Shown in pieces: positions 10,243 to 18,611 of a stretch of 64,000 bases of DNA. Source of the DNA: JAOUEA01 sp035249905. GTDB taxonomy: Bacteria; Actinomycetota; UBA4738; HRBIN12. The notes below the pieces were generated by a model, which saw nothing but the letters and a program-made list of their open reading frames with translations, searched no databases and was not told the DNA's origin. The DNA lies in contig DATFFT010000032.1 in assembly GCA_035249905.1 (NCBI GenBank), positions 1 to 64,000 on the forward strand, read 5' to 3'. The position numbers and the translations under genes were made by a program. Position 1 is the first letter of the stretch; the number at the start of each line of letters is the position of its first letter.

Positions 10243-11400
10243 GTGAGCGACAAGCGAAGCGACGCACCGGGCGACGACCACGGGTCATTGCTGGCACCCG
10301 GAACGACGGGCACCCGCCCGGGTCTGGGCAAGGAAGAGGAGTTCGTCGAGCAGGCGATCGTCGAGACCGAGGTCGTCCCCGGCGCCATCCTCCCCAAGGA
10401 AGACATCGGCCGTTCACCGTGGCAGATCTTCTGGCGGCAGTTCCGCCGCGATCGATGGGCGCTCGCCGGTATCGGCATCATCGTGGTGATGATCACGCTC
10501 GCGATCATCGCGCCGCTGGCGGTGAGCTGGACGGGTCACGACCCCAACTTCGTGAACCTCGAGGCGCTCGACTCGTTCGGCCTTCCGGGCGCGCCAGAAT
10601 GGTGGCCGTGCCCGGAGGGCGCCGCCGATGCGCCCCTGGTCATCGAAGGCGGACAGGTCCAGCCACAGAGTCAGGGATGTTTCGCAGTGCCCGGCTACCT
10701 GCTGGGCGTCGACTCGACCGGTCGCGACCTCTTCGTCCGCATCCTCTACGGGGCACGCACTTCGCTGATCATCGCGGTCGCGGCGACCGGCATCTCACTG
10801 ATCATCGGCACGATCCTCGGCGTGATCTCGGGGTTCTTCCGTGGCAAGACCGACACGTTCATCTCCCGGCTGACCGACGTGGTGCTGTCGCTGCCGATCC
10901 TGCTGCTGGCTCTGGGGCTGGCCTCGGCGTGCGGCGCCACCGCGGAAGGCTGTCTGGGTGGCCTGATCAAGCCGGGACTGCTGCTCGTGAGCCTCATCAT
11001 CGGCCTGTTCAGCTGGCCGTACATCTCTCGCATCATCCGGGGGCAGGTCCTGTCGCTGCGCGAGAAGGAGTTCGTGGAAGCGTCGAGGTCGCTCGGCACG
11101 ACGAACTGGCGCATCATGGCGCGCGAGATCCTGCCGAACGTCGCCGCGCCGTTGATCGTGTACACCACCTTGATCATCCCGGCGAACATCCTGTTCGAGG
11201 CAGGCCTGTCGTTCCTCGGCGTCGGAGTGCCGGACACGACGCCGTCGTGGGGAGCGATGCTGAGCCAATCGGCGAGCGCGTTCCAGTACGCGGTCTGGCT
11301 CATGATCTTCCCGGGCATCGCGCTGTTCATGACGACCCTCGCGTTCAACCTCGTGGGCGACGGACTCCGCGATGCACTCGATCCTCGGACGCAGGCGTGA
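10243..11400 (+). CDS. dppC: Peptide/nickel-type ABC transporter permease, DppC/OppC family
   Basis: Inner-membrane permease of an importer for peptides or similar solutes, 385 residues. A soluble, acidic N-terminal region of about 60 residues precedes the first membrane helix (IIVVMITLAIIAPLAV). An outside loop with two cysteines (WWPCPEG and QGCFAVPG) follows before GVDSTGRDLF, the conserved OppC entry motif. The EAA loop is EFVEASRSLGTTNWRI. The C-terminal GDGLRDALDPR is typical. The gene heads the operon and the binding protein comes second; in most dpp/opp operons the binding protein is first. Substrate cannot be read from sequence. Confidence 0.92.
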   Translation: MSDKRSDAPGDDHGSLLAPGTTGTRPGLGKEEEFVEQAIVETEVVPGAILPKEDIGRSPWQIFWRQFRRDRWALAGIGIIVVMITLAIIAPLAVSWTGHDPNFVNLEALDSFGLPGAPEWWPCPEGAADAPLVIEGGQVQPQSQGCFAVPGYLLGVDSTGRDLFVRILYGARTSLIIAVAATGISLIIGTILGVISGFFRGKTDTFISRLTDVVLSLPILLLALGLASACGATAEGCLGGLIKPGLLLVSLIIGLFSWPYISRIIRGQVLSLREKEFVEASRSLGTTNWRIMAREILPNVAAPLIVYTTLIIPANILFEAGLSFLGVGVPDTTPSWGAMLSQSASAFQYAVWLMIFPGIALFMTTLAFNLVGDGLRDALDPRTQA

Positions 11401-11506
11401 CCGTACTTCCTATCGGTGCGACGAACGGCACGAGGGGAGGCGATCGGGTAGCGCGTACCACATCGATTCCGACCAGACGCATGAAGGTGCATGAGAGGGG
11501 GTCCAG

Positions 11507-13381
11507 TTGAACAGGAAGCTGAGGATGATCGCGCTCGTCGCGGTACTCGGGCTCGTCGCGGCCGCGTGCGGCGGCGACGACGATCCGGGCCAGGACGAGC
11601 AGACCACCGGCGCGCCGGCGGAGAACCTGAGCGGTGGCACGCTCACGATGGCGCAGCTCGCCGACGTCGTGTCGGCGTTCGACCCGCAGAAGGAGTACTA
11701 CTCGGTCACGTGGGAGTACTACAGGTGCTGCCTGCTTCGCACGCTGATGTCGTACGAGGGCGTGCCGACCGAGGAAGGTGGAGCGGAGATCCATCCCGAT
11801 CTCGCGGCCGCCGAGCCCGAGGTCTCGGAAGACCAGCTGACGTGGACGTTCACGATCAAGCCGGGCATCAACTACGCCCCGCCGTTCGATGACGTCGCGA
11901 TCACGGCCAACGATTTCGTCACCGCGCTCAAGCGCACGGCGAACCCGAAGGCCAACGTGGGCGGCTACTCGTTCTACTACTCGGTGATCGAGGGCTTCGA
12001 CGACTACGCGAACGGCGACGCGAAGGACATCTCGGGCGCCGTGGCGGTCGACGACACCACGCTCGAGATCACGCTCACCGAGCCGACGGGAGACCTCGGG
12101 TACCGGTTCGCGATGGCGACCACCGCTCCGATCCCGCCGCTCGAGGGGGCCGAGCTCGGCGTCGCTCAGGGCCACGACAAGAACTACGGCCGATTCCTGG
12201 TGGCGTCGGGTCCGTACATGTTCGAGGGGTCCGAAGCGATGGACTTCTCCGTCCCGGCCAATGACCAGACCGAGGTCGCGGGGTATGTGCCCGGGCGCTC
12301 TATCGTGCTCGTGCGGAACCCGTCCTATGACCCGGCGACCGACGGGCTCCGGCCCGCGTACCCCGACCGCATCGAGGTGACGATCGGCGGCGACAACGAC
12401 GACCTGTACAACCAGGTCGCCGCCGGCGAGATCGACTTCGTGGTCGACGGTGCTGTGCCGCCGGACAAGATCCGTGAGTACCAGACCACGCCCGATCTGC
12501 AGGACCGGATGAACGTCTACCCGTCCGATGCGATGCGCTACGTGTCGTTCAACCTGGCGATGCCGCCGTTCGACGACGTGCACGTGCGGAAGGCGATCAA
12601 CTGGGCGTTCGACAAGCAGGGCTTCCGCCAGCAGCGAGGTGGCGAGACGACCGGCGAGCTCGCGGGGCACATCTTCGTGAACTCGCTGCAGAACAACCTG
12701 CTTGCCGACTACGACCCGTACGCGACGCCGAACGGTTCGGGCGACATCGAGGCCGCTCAGGAGGAGATGGCGCAGTCGAAGTACGACAGCGACGGCGACG
12801 GGGTCTGTGACGACCCGGTCTGCGAGGACATCCTGACGGTCACCGACCGCGAGGATCCGTACCCGAAGCAGTCCGCGCTGATGCAGCAGTTCCTCGAGCC
12901 GCTGGGTATCACGCTCGACGTGAAGCAGCTCGAGCGCGGCGTCATGTACACCAGATGCAACGACATGAACTCCCAGACCGCGCTCTGCGCCGGCCCGGGG
13001 TGGGGCAAGGACTACGCCGACGGCTACACGTTCGGTGGTCCGATGTTCGACTCCAGCGGCCTGTGGGAGAGCTGCTGCAACTACCAGGGCACGGGTGCGA
13101 CAGCGGAACAGCTCAAGGAGTGGGGCTACGACGTCACCGAGGTGCCGAGCGTCGACGACATGGTCGACGAATGCTCGGCGGCCACCGGTGACGAACGGTT
13201 CCAGTGCTGGGCCGACTTCGACTCGCACCTCATGGAAGAGGTCGTGCCGATGGTGCCGTACCTGTTCGACAACTCGGTCGACATCATCTCGCCGAACGTG
13301 ACGAACTACTCGTTCGATCAGTTCGCGGGGCTGGCCGACTTCGGCGCCATGGCGGTCTCAGGCGGTGACGCGGCGGCCTGA
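11507..13381 (+). CDS. ABC transporter substrate-binding lipoprotein, SBP_bac_5 family
   Basis: Captures the substrate for the neighbouring permeases. 624 residues, with a lipoprotein signal (hydrophobic core, then VAAACGG) followed by an acidic linker. The family frame is seen in GGTLTMAQ, DQLTWTFTIKPGI, SGPYMF, IVLVRNPSYDP, MRYVSFNLAMPPFDDVHVRKAINWAFD. The TTG start at 11507 is chosen because a purine-rich GAGAGGGGG sits just upstream. Oddities: a DSDGDG calcium-loop-like motif with paired cysteines (about 12784-12830), and several more cysteines (CNDMNS, CAGPGWG, SCCNYQ, DECSA, FQCWAD) that suggest disulfides outside the membrane. Confidence 0.9.
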   Translation: MNRKLRMIALVAVLGLVAAACGGDDDPGQDEQTTGAPAENLSGGTLTMAQLADVVSAFDPQKEYYSVTWEYYRCCLLRTLMSYEGVPTEEGGAEIHPDLAAAEPEVSEDQLTWTFTIKPGINYAPPFDDVAITANDFVTALKRTANPKANVGGYSFYYSVIEGFDDYANGDAKDISGAVAVDDTTLEITLTEPTGDLGYRFAMATTAPIPPLEGAELGVAQGHDKNYGRFLVASGPYMFEGSEAMDFSVPANDQTEVAGYVPGRSIVLVRNPSYDPATDGLRPAYPDRIEVTIGGDNDDLYNQVAAGEIDFVVDGAVPPDKIREYQTTPDLQDRMNVYPSDAMRYVSFNLAMPPFDDVHVRKAINWAFDKQGFRQQRGGETTGELAGHIFVNSLQNNLLADYDPYATPNGSGDIEAAQEEMAQSKYDSDGDGVCDDPVCEDILTVTDREDPYPKQSALMQQFLEPLGITLDVKQLERGVMYTRCNDMNSQTALCAGPGWGKDYADGYTFGGPMFDSSGLWESCCNYQGTGATAEQLKEWGYDVTEVPSVDDMVDECSAATGDERFQCWADFDSHLMEEVVPMVPYLFDNSVDIISPNVTNYSFDQFAGLADFGAMAVSGGDAAA

Positions 13382-13415
13382 TCGAGGGCACGATCCGCTG
13401 AGATCGACGGCAGGT

Positions 13416-13441
13416 GAGGGGGCCGCCACGGCGGCCCCCTC
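13416..13441 (+). terminator. GC-rich hairpin between binding protein and permease genes
   Basis: Perfect 11-bp stem (13416-13426 with 13431-13441) and CACG loop, with no T-run after it. It sits between the binding-protein gene and dppB. Such hairpins often reduce read-through or stabilise the upstream mRNA so that binding protein exceeds permease; that role is inferred. Confidence 0.6.
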
Positions 13442-13468
13442 CTCGCCGACGATAGGGAAGGAGGCACG

Positions 13469-14440
13469 GTGGGCAGGTACCTGATCCGCCGCACGATGTT
13501 CCTGGTGCTGGTCCTGTTCATCGTGTCCCTGCTCACCTTCCTGATCTTCGTGAAGCTACCGGCCGGAGACCCGGCGCGCCGAGCGGTCGGGCGGACCACC
13601 ACGCCCGAGCAGATCGAGGCGGCGCGCGTGGCGTTCGGCTTGGACAAGCCGCTGATCGTTCAGTACGCCCGGTTCGCCAAGGGCCTCATCCCGTTGCCCG
13701 GAACGTTCCTCACGGAAGACGTCTACTACTCCTACGGCAGCTTCGTCGCGGTGAAGGAGGAGATCTATCGCAGGCTCCCCGTGACCATCACGCTCGCGCT
13801 GGGTGCGGCGGTCCTCTGGCTCGCGATGGGCATCCCCATCGGCATCATCTCGGGGGTCCGCAAGGGGTCGATCTGGGATCGAGCCGGCATGGTGTTCGCC
13901 TTGATCGGGGTCTCGATGCCGGTCTTCTGGCTGGGCCAGTTGCTGCTCTACGCGTTCTGGTTCCAGCTCGACTGGGCTCCGTCATCCGGCCTCGAGATCG
14001 GTGACTCGATCTGGTCGTCGATCGCGAAGGGCGAGTTCATCCTGCCCTGGATCACGCTCGCGTTCACGTCGGCGGCGTTCTACGCCCGCATGGTGCGCGG
14101 GAACCTGATCGAGACGATGAGCGAGGACTACATCCGGACGGCGCGCGCCAAGGGCTTGGCGGAGCGCCGGGTGATCTACAAGCACGGTCTACGCGGCGCC
14201 CTCACTCCGGTCGTCACGATGCTCGGGCTCGACATCGGCCTGCTCTTCGGCGGCGCGTTCATCACCGAGACCCTGTTCGGATTGCCGGGCATCGGGCAAT
14301 ACGCCGTGCAGGCGATCTCGACCAACGACTTCCCGATCGTGATGGGCGTGACGGTCCTGGGCGCGCTGTTCATCGCCGTCGCGAACCTCGTCGTCGACGT
14401 GGTCTACGCGTTCCTCGATCCGAGAGTGAGGTACACGTAA
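13469..14440 (+). CDS. dppB: Peptide/nickel-type ABC transporter permease, DppB/OppB family
   Basis: Second permease of the importer, 323 residues. N-terminal YLIRRTMFLVLVLFIVSLLTF helix, extracytoplasmic region with AGDPAR and a GLDKP segment, six predicted helices, the EAA loop DYIRTARAKGLAERRVIYKH and the closing VYAFLDPRVRYT are classic for DppB. The start GTG is preceded by AAGGAGG (about 13457-13463). dppD begins at the base after its stop. Confidence 0.94.
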   Translation: MGRYLIRRTMFLVLVLFIVSLLTFLIFVKLPAGDPARRAVGRTTTPEQIEAARVAFGLDKPLIVQYARFAKGLIPLPGTFLTEDVYYSYGSFVAVKEEIYRRLPVTITLALGAAVLWLAMGIPIGIISGVRKGSIWDRAGMVFALIGVSMPVFWLGQLLLYAFWFQLDWAPSSGLEIGDSIWSSIAKGEFILPWITLAFTSAAFYARMVRGNLIETMSEDYIRTARAKGLAERRVIYKHGLRGALTPVVTMLGLDIGLLFGGAFITETLFGLPGIGQYAVQAISTNDFPIVMGVTVLGALFIAVANLVVDVVYAFLDPRVRYT

Positions 14441-15451
14441 GTGCCCGAGCCGCTCCTCGAGGTCAAGGACCTCAAGGTCCACTTCCACACCGACGACGGC
14501 GTGGTGAAGGCGGTCGACGGCGTCACGTACTCGATCGAGCCGGGTCAGACCCTCGGCATCGTCGGGGAGTCGGGCTCCGGGAAGAGCGTGAGCTCGCTCA
14601 CGGTCATGGGCCTGATCACCTCGCAGCAGGCCGAGATCTCCGGTGAGGTGATCTTCCGAGGGCAGGACCTCTTGAAGCTGCCGGCCGACGAGATGCGGAG
14701 CATCCGCGGCGACCAGATCTCGATGATCTTCCAGGACCCGATGACGTCGCTGCATCCCTTCTACCGGGTGGGAGAGCAGATCGCCGAGGCGATCCTGCAG
14801 CATCAGCACGTCTCGAAGAAGGAGGCGTTCGCCCAGGCCGTGGACATGCTGGGGAAGGTGAACATCCCCAAGCCGGCGGAACGGGCCAAGCAGTTCCCTC
14901 ACGAGTTCTCGGGCGGCATGCGCCAGCGGGCGATGATCGCGATGGCGCTTGCCCTGAACCCCGACCTGCTGATCGCCGACGAGCCCACCACGGCGCTCGA
15001 CGTCACGGTGCAGGCGCAGATCCTCGATCTGATCGACCGCCTCAGGGAAGAGTTCAACGCCGCGGTGATCATCATCACCCACGATCTGGGCGTCGTCGCC
15101 GAGCACTGCGACGACATCCAGGTGATGTACGCGGGGAAGGCCGCGGAGTACGGGAACACCGACGACATCTACTACCGGCCGCTCCACCCGTACACGTGGG
15201 GACTGCTGGGATCGATCCCGCGGCTGGGGGAGGAGACCGATCGGCTCAATCCGATCCGGGGACTGCCGCCTTCGCTGATCAACGTGCCCCCCGGCTGCGC
15301 CTTCCACCCGCGGTGCCCGTACCGGTTCGAACCGTGCGACAAGGAGGTGCCGGAGTTGGTGCCCGTCGACGGTCACCACGCCTCGGCGTGCCACCTGCCG
15401 CTCGCGGAGAAGGAGCGCATCGTCCGCGAGGAGGTGCTCGCGGCTCGATGA
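14441..15451 (+). CDS. dppD: Peptide ABC transporter ATP-binding protein, DppD/OppD family
   Basis: ATPase that powers the importer, 336 residues. Walker A GESGSGKS, Q-loop IFQDPMTSLHP, signature FSGGMRQRAMIA, Walker B LLIADEPTTALD, H-loop IIITHDLG. The C-terminal oligopeptide-ABC extension has the cysteine-rich CAFHPRCPYRFEPC motif, which in some members binds an iron-sulfur cluster. The start directly abuts dppB, and the stop overlaps the dppF start (ATGA). Confidence 0.95.
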   Translation: MPEPLLEVKDLKVHFHTDDGVVKAVDGVTYSIEPGQTLGIVGESGSGKSVSSLTVMGLITSQQAEISGEVIFRGQDLLKLPADEMRSIRGDQISMIFQDPMTSLHPFYRVGEQIAEAILQHQHVSKKEAFAQAVDMLGKVNIPKPAERAKQFPHEFSGGMRQRAMIAMALALNPDLLIADEPTTALDVTVQAQILDLIDRLREEFNAAVIIITHDLGVVAEHCDDIQVMYAGKAAEYGNTDDIYYRPLHPYTWGLLGSIPRLGEETDRLNPIRGLPPSLINVPPGCAFHPRCPYRFEPCDKEVPELVPVDGHHASACHLPLAEKERIVREEVLAAR

Positions 15452-16539
15452 GCGTCGAGGCGAACGAACGTCCCGGAACGGCGCCCGTCAGGCATGGCGA
15501 CCCCCTGCTCAGGGTCACGGGCCTGCGGAAGTACTTCCCGATCACCCAGGGCATCCTGTTCCAGCGCCATGTCGGCGACGTGCATGCCGTCGACGGTGTC
15601 GACCTCGAGGTGTATCCCGGCGAGACCTTGGGCCTCGTGGGAGAGACCGGCTGCGGCAAGTCGACGCTCGCCCGGGTGGTGACCCGGCTGTTCGAGCCCA
15701 CCGAGGGATCGGTGGAGTTCGAGGGGCGCGACATCACCAAGCTCAAGGGAAGCGAGCTGCGCCAGATCCGTCGCGACATGCAGATGGTGTTCCAGGACCC
15801 GTACGCGTCGTTGAACCCCCGCAAGACGGTGGGCACCATCATCGGAGCGCCGTTCCGGCTGCACAAGACGGTCCCGTCCGACAAGGTCAAGGGCGAGGTC
15901 CAGGAGCTGATGGAGCTCGTCGGCCTGAATCCCGAGCACTACAACCGGTACCCGCACGAGTTCTCCGGGGGCCAGCGTCAGCGGATCGGGGTTGCTCGTG
16001 CCCTCGCCCTGCGCCCGAAGCTGATCGTGGCCGACGAGCCGGTCTCGGCGCTCGACGTCTCGGTGCAGGCCCAGATCCTGAACCTGCTCGACGACCTGCA
16101 GGCCGAGTTCGACCTGACGTACCTGTTCATCGCGCACGACCTGTCCGTGGTCAAACACGTCTCCGATCGGGTCGCCGTGATGTACCTCGGGAAGATCGTC
16201 GAGATGGCCGACGGCGAGGCGCTGTATCGGTCGCCCAAGCACCCGTACACCGGGGCGCTGCTCTCGGCGGTGCCCATCGCGGATCCCGAGCTGGCCAGGC
16301 AGAAGCGGCGGATCATCCTGGAGGGCGACGTGCCCTCACCGATCGACCCCCCGTCGGGCTGCCGGTTCCACCCTCGGTGCCCGCAGACGAGGCTGATCGC
16401 CAAGGCCGAGGGCATCCCCGACGGCATCGAACCCAGGTGCCGCGACGAGGAGCCGCTGCTGAGGCCCTTCTCCCCGAGCCAATCGGCCGCGTGTCACTTT
16501 CCGCTCGAGGAATCTATCATCGGCTCTGCCGGCGACTGA
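15448..16539 (+). CDS. dppF: Peptide ABC transporter ATP-binding protein, DppF/OppF family
   Basis: Partner ATPase of DppD, 363 residues. Walker A GETGCGKST, Q-loop VFQDPYASLNPRKTVG, signature FSGGQRQRIGVA, Walker B LIVADEPVSALDVS, H-loop FIAHDLSVV, then the C-terminal CRFHPRCP cluster. The ATG at 15448 overlaps the dppD stop. Last gene of the transporter operon; a TATCAT box for secG lies inside its 3' end (16515-16520). Confidence 0.95.
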   Translation: MSVEANERPGTAPVRHGDPLLRVTGLRKYFPITQGILFQRHVGDVHAVDGVDLEVYPGETLGLVGETGCGKSTLARVVTRLFEPTEGSVEFEGRDITKLKGSELRQIRRDMQMVFQDPYASLNPRKTVGTIIGAPFRLHKTVPSDKVKGEVQELMELVGLNPEHYNRYPHEFSGGQRQRIGVARALALRPKLIVADEPVSALDVSVQAQILNLLDDLQAEFDLTYLFIAHDLSVVKHVSDRVAVMYLGKIVEMADGEALYRSPKHPYTGALLSAVPIADPELARQKRRIILEGDVPSPIDPPSGCRFHPRCPQTRLIAKAEGIPDGIEPRCRDEEPLLRPFSPSQSAACHFPLEESIIGSAGD

Positions 16540-16561
16540 CCGGCTCGACCGACCCGGAGAG
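16515..16561 (+). promoter_or_regulatory. secG -10 box and Shine-Dalgarno
   Basis: TATCAT (16515-16520) within the end of dppF, about 48 nt upstream of secG, and GGAGAG (16556-16561) 7 nt before the ATG. Suggests secG has its own promoter in addition to any read-through. Confidence 0.45.
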
Positions 16562-16568
16562 ATCCTGA

Positions 16569-16796
16569 ATGCTCAACACCATCGTGATCGTGATCGACGT
16601 GATCGCCGCGCTCTTCCTGATCCTGACGATCCTGCTGCACTCGGGGCGGGGGAGCGGCCTGTCCGACATGTTCGGCGGCACGTCGTCGCTCTCGGGCGGC
16701 ACCGCCATGGAGCGCACCCTCGACCGCCTCACGGTCATCACCGCCCTGGTCTTCGGCCTCTGCACGTTCTACCTCGCCTGGCAGTGGAACCCGTAA
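16569..16796 (+). CDS. secG: Preprotein translocase subunit SecG
   Basis: Small inner-membrane subunit of the SecYEG channel, 75 residues. Two hydrophobic helices (IVIVIDVIAALFLILTILLH and LTVITALVFGLCTFYLAW) flank the cytoplasmic loop GRGSGLSDMFGG, the family signature. In many actinobacteria secG follows gap-pgk-tpiA directly; here an ABC transporter operon and apgM lie between. Confidence 0.93.
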   Translation: MLNTIVIVIDVIAALFLILTILLHSGRGSGLSDMFGGTSSLSGGTAMERTLDRLTVITALVFGLCTFYLAWQWNP

Positions 16797-16840
16797 AGGG
16801 CCGCGACCGGTCCGGTTGATACGATGCTCATCCGGTGCAC

Positions 16841-16930
16841 GTCGGAGTGGCGGAATCTGGTAGACGCGCTAGGTTGAGGGCCTAGTCCCCAGCGATGGGG
16901 GTGGGGGTTCAAGTCCCCCCTCCGACACCA
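16841..16930 (+). tRNA. tRNA-Leu (anticodon GAG)
   Basis: Type II tRNA. Acceptor stem GTCGGAG pairs with CTCCGAC (16920-16926). Anticodon stem CTAGG/CCTAG (16869-16873 and 16881-16885) encloses the loop TTGAGGG with anticodon GAG at 16876-16878. A long variable arm and the T-arm GGGGGTTCAAGTCCCCC follow. CCA is encoded (16928-16930). TACGAT at 16820-16825 is a plausible -10 box. Decayed mobile-element-like sequence begins downstream, as often at tRNA genes used for integration. Confidence 0.97.
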
Positions 16931-17130
16931 CCTGCCCTGCGGAAACGCGAAAACGAGGGCCCAGGCACGGAAACCCGGCCGGGGCCTCTGTCTGACCGTT
17001 GTCTGCCCAGTTGCCACTTCAGCCATTGACGGCGGTGATGAGAAGGGGGGATAACACTCCGGGATGGTGGCCGGTTCGTCGCGTGGAAGTCGATCCCTGG
17101 CCCGGTCAGGAGGTTGAAGAGGAGCTACCC

Positions 17131-17275
17131 AGCGAGGCTTCGCGGCCAGCCACTGCTCCACATCCTCACGGCGCCACAACCGATGCCGCCCGATCACCTT
17201 CGCCGGCTTTTGGGAAGTTGCCCGTGCTCGGCGACGATGTGGCTCACGCGCTGGTGGTCACGCCGAGAGCGTGCG
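17131..17275 (-). pseudogene. Remnant of a small helix-turn-helix (excisionase/AlpA-like) protein
   Basis: Read on the minus strand in three successive frames, the region gives HALGVT, then DHQRVSHIVAEHGQLPK, then PAKVIGRHRLWRREDVEQWL. Joined, these form a typical short helix-turn-helix protein ending in the LWRREDVEQWL segment seen in excisionase-like and phage regulatory proteins. At least two frameshifts are needed, one near an A-run at about 17207-17210. It lies 200 bp from the 3' end of tRNA-Leu. I infer a relic of an integrated element; no integrase or att repeat was found. Bases 16931-17130 hold nothing else I can support. Confidence 0.5.
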
Positions 17276-17956
17276 CCTGACTGGTGTGGACCACCCGAGA
17301 GCGCAGGTTGTGAAACTGGCGAGTCTGCATGATGAGATGGACGGGCTCTCCCACCAACACGGCGAGTGGCAGGGTGAGCAGCGGCGGGCGGCTGTGGCTC
17401 CGCGTGCGGACCACCAATCGGGTTCGACCGTTGGGAGCCTCGTTCAGGGAGCCTCGTTCAGGTAGAACGCCCAGGTCCCTTCCGTTGAAGCCCACGGCAC
17501 CGCATCGGTTCGCGGATCGAAGGATCGGCCGAACAAGCCGTAGCTCGTCTGCAGCACGAGTGTGCGGTTCGGTTCTACGAGCGCGACGGTCCACCAGTTC
17601 GTCGGGCCCTTGGGGGCCCGGAAGAGATGCTGCCCCACGGCGAGGTCCTGCCATTTGGGCTGGATGCGATCAGCGCTTGGCTCTCCGTCGTTGTCCATCA
17701 AGTCCCAGCTGTACCAGCCCCCCCGGCCGCCACCCATCTGCACCAGCCAGCGCCAGACCTTCTCCGGTGGTGCTGGCAGGGTCGTGGCCATCGTCGCCTC
17801 CCCGTTCGGATCGGGGACCAGCTCATCGCCGGGGAAGCTACGGGTCGTTTCGGCTTGCGTCGCGCCCCAGCTCCGCATCCGCGGCCGGGCCCACGAGGCG
17901 TACACCACGGCTGAAACCGCGGCGAGAGGGAGGGCGCTCGGTCGGAACCTCGTCAC
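17244..17956 (-). pseudogene. SRPBCC-family protein disrupted by a 14-bp tandem duplication
   Basis: From GTG 17956 (AGGAGAG upstream) the frame encodes a hydrophobic N-terminal segment and then a START/SRPBCC-type domain (WGATQAETTRSFPGDEL, APPEKVWRWLVQMGGGRGG). It stops early at 17444, after YLNEAP. The stop is created by an exact 14-bp tandem repeat (17433-17446 and 17447-17460). Removing one copy restores the frame through TRLVVRTRS to GEPVHLIMQTRQFHNLR, the C-terminal helix expected for this family, ending at 17244 (about 232 residues). The truncated 170-residue form probably lacks the last strand and helix. A sequencing or assembly error is possible. Confidence 0.7.
17433..17460. repeat. 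14-bp exact tandem duplication
   Basis: Unit gggagcctcgttca at 17433-17446 and again at 17447-17460. Because 14 is not a multiple of three it shifts the SRPBCC reading frame and makes a TGA at the junction of the two copies. Confidence 0.9.
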
Positions 17957-18013
17957 GGCTCTCCTCTAGCTTCGGTTGTCGCCCGGCTGCGATGTCAGCA
18001 TCGGCATGGCCGG

Positions 18014-18220
18014 TCAAACAGCGTGAGGTGTGTCCCCCCGATAAGCCTGGAACAGGCCGGTGAAAGTAATGACCACTCCTGCGATCGCCGTGATGATCCC
18101 CACCCAGTCGGGGCCGCCACCGCTGGTCGTCAGACCGACCACGACGATCGCAACCCCGATGACACCGACCCCGGCCCCGGCGAGCGAGAGTCCGACCTTC
18201 CGTTCTCGTCTGGTTGTCAT
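18014..18220 (-). CDS. Small two-helix membrane protein, unknown function
   Basis: 68 residues. Basic N-terminus (MTTRRERK) followed by two long hydrophobic segments (about residues 9-33 and 40-60) with a short loop between (GGGPDW). A purine-rich GGGGGGAG lies 8 nt before the ATG. No family recognised. It sits in the gene-poor, decayed stretch between tRNA-Leu and dinB, transcribed toward the SRPBCC remnant. Confidence 0.6.
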   Translation of the reverse strand: MTTRRERKVGLSLAGAGVGVIGVAIVVVGLTTSGGGPDWVGIITAIAGVVITFTGLFQAYRGDTPHAV

Positions 18221-18408
18221 CCGAGGTCTCCCCCCAATCCAGTAGCTTCAATCATCACTCTGACCGATGGGCTCACCCGCCTGTAGAGGCAAGAGCCCTG
18301 TCCGGGTAGGGACCTGACTCTCCGCAGACCCACACCGTCGGCACGCTCGGCTAGTCTGCGTCATGCTCCCGACCTGGTCTTCACCCGGCTCGGTGGACAT
18401 CTGATAGC

Positions 18409-18500
18409 TGGGACCGCGGTCCCAGAGGGGAGTCCACGTGCCGAGGTCTCCGTACTCGGATGAGTTCCGAGCTGAGGCGGTGCGGCTTGGCCCGGGAATC
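18409..18500 (+). mobile_element. Remnant of an IS3-type element: palindrome and start of transposase OrfA
   Basis: A perfect 16-bp palindrome (18409-18424) and a GAGGGGAG motif precede a GTG at 18438. The frame opens MPRSPYSDEFRAEAVRL, which matches the first helix of IS3-family OrfA transposases, and degenerates after about 17 codons. No OrfB or second end is recognisable. The remaining parts of 18221-18611 show no gene I can support; a 13-codon frame at 18363-18404 behind a TAGTCT box is probably chance. Confidence 0.5.
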
Positions 18501-18611
18501 GGAGCAGTGATTGACTGCCGGATCGGTCGGTCTCTACGAGGAAGGCGAGATGGCCGAGCGGAACGTCTCCAAGAACATGGAGGATGAAGGACCGGGACCG
18601 ATCAACGTCGA

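Noticed and set aside
16769..17197. Continuous minus-strand frame running through tRNA-Leu (contains RRGDLNPH)
   Set aside because: The middle is translated antisense tRNA, a known annotation artefact; only the helix-turn-helix remnant at its start is meaningful.
18363..18404. 13-codon leaderless ORF behind TAGTCT
   Set aside because: Spacing is 5 nt, the peptide is featureless and it lies in decayed sequence; probably chance.
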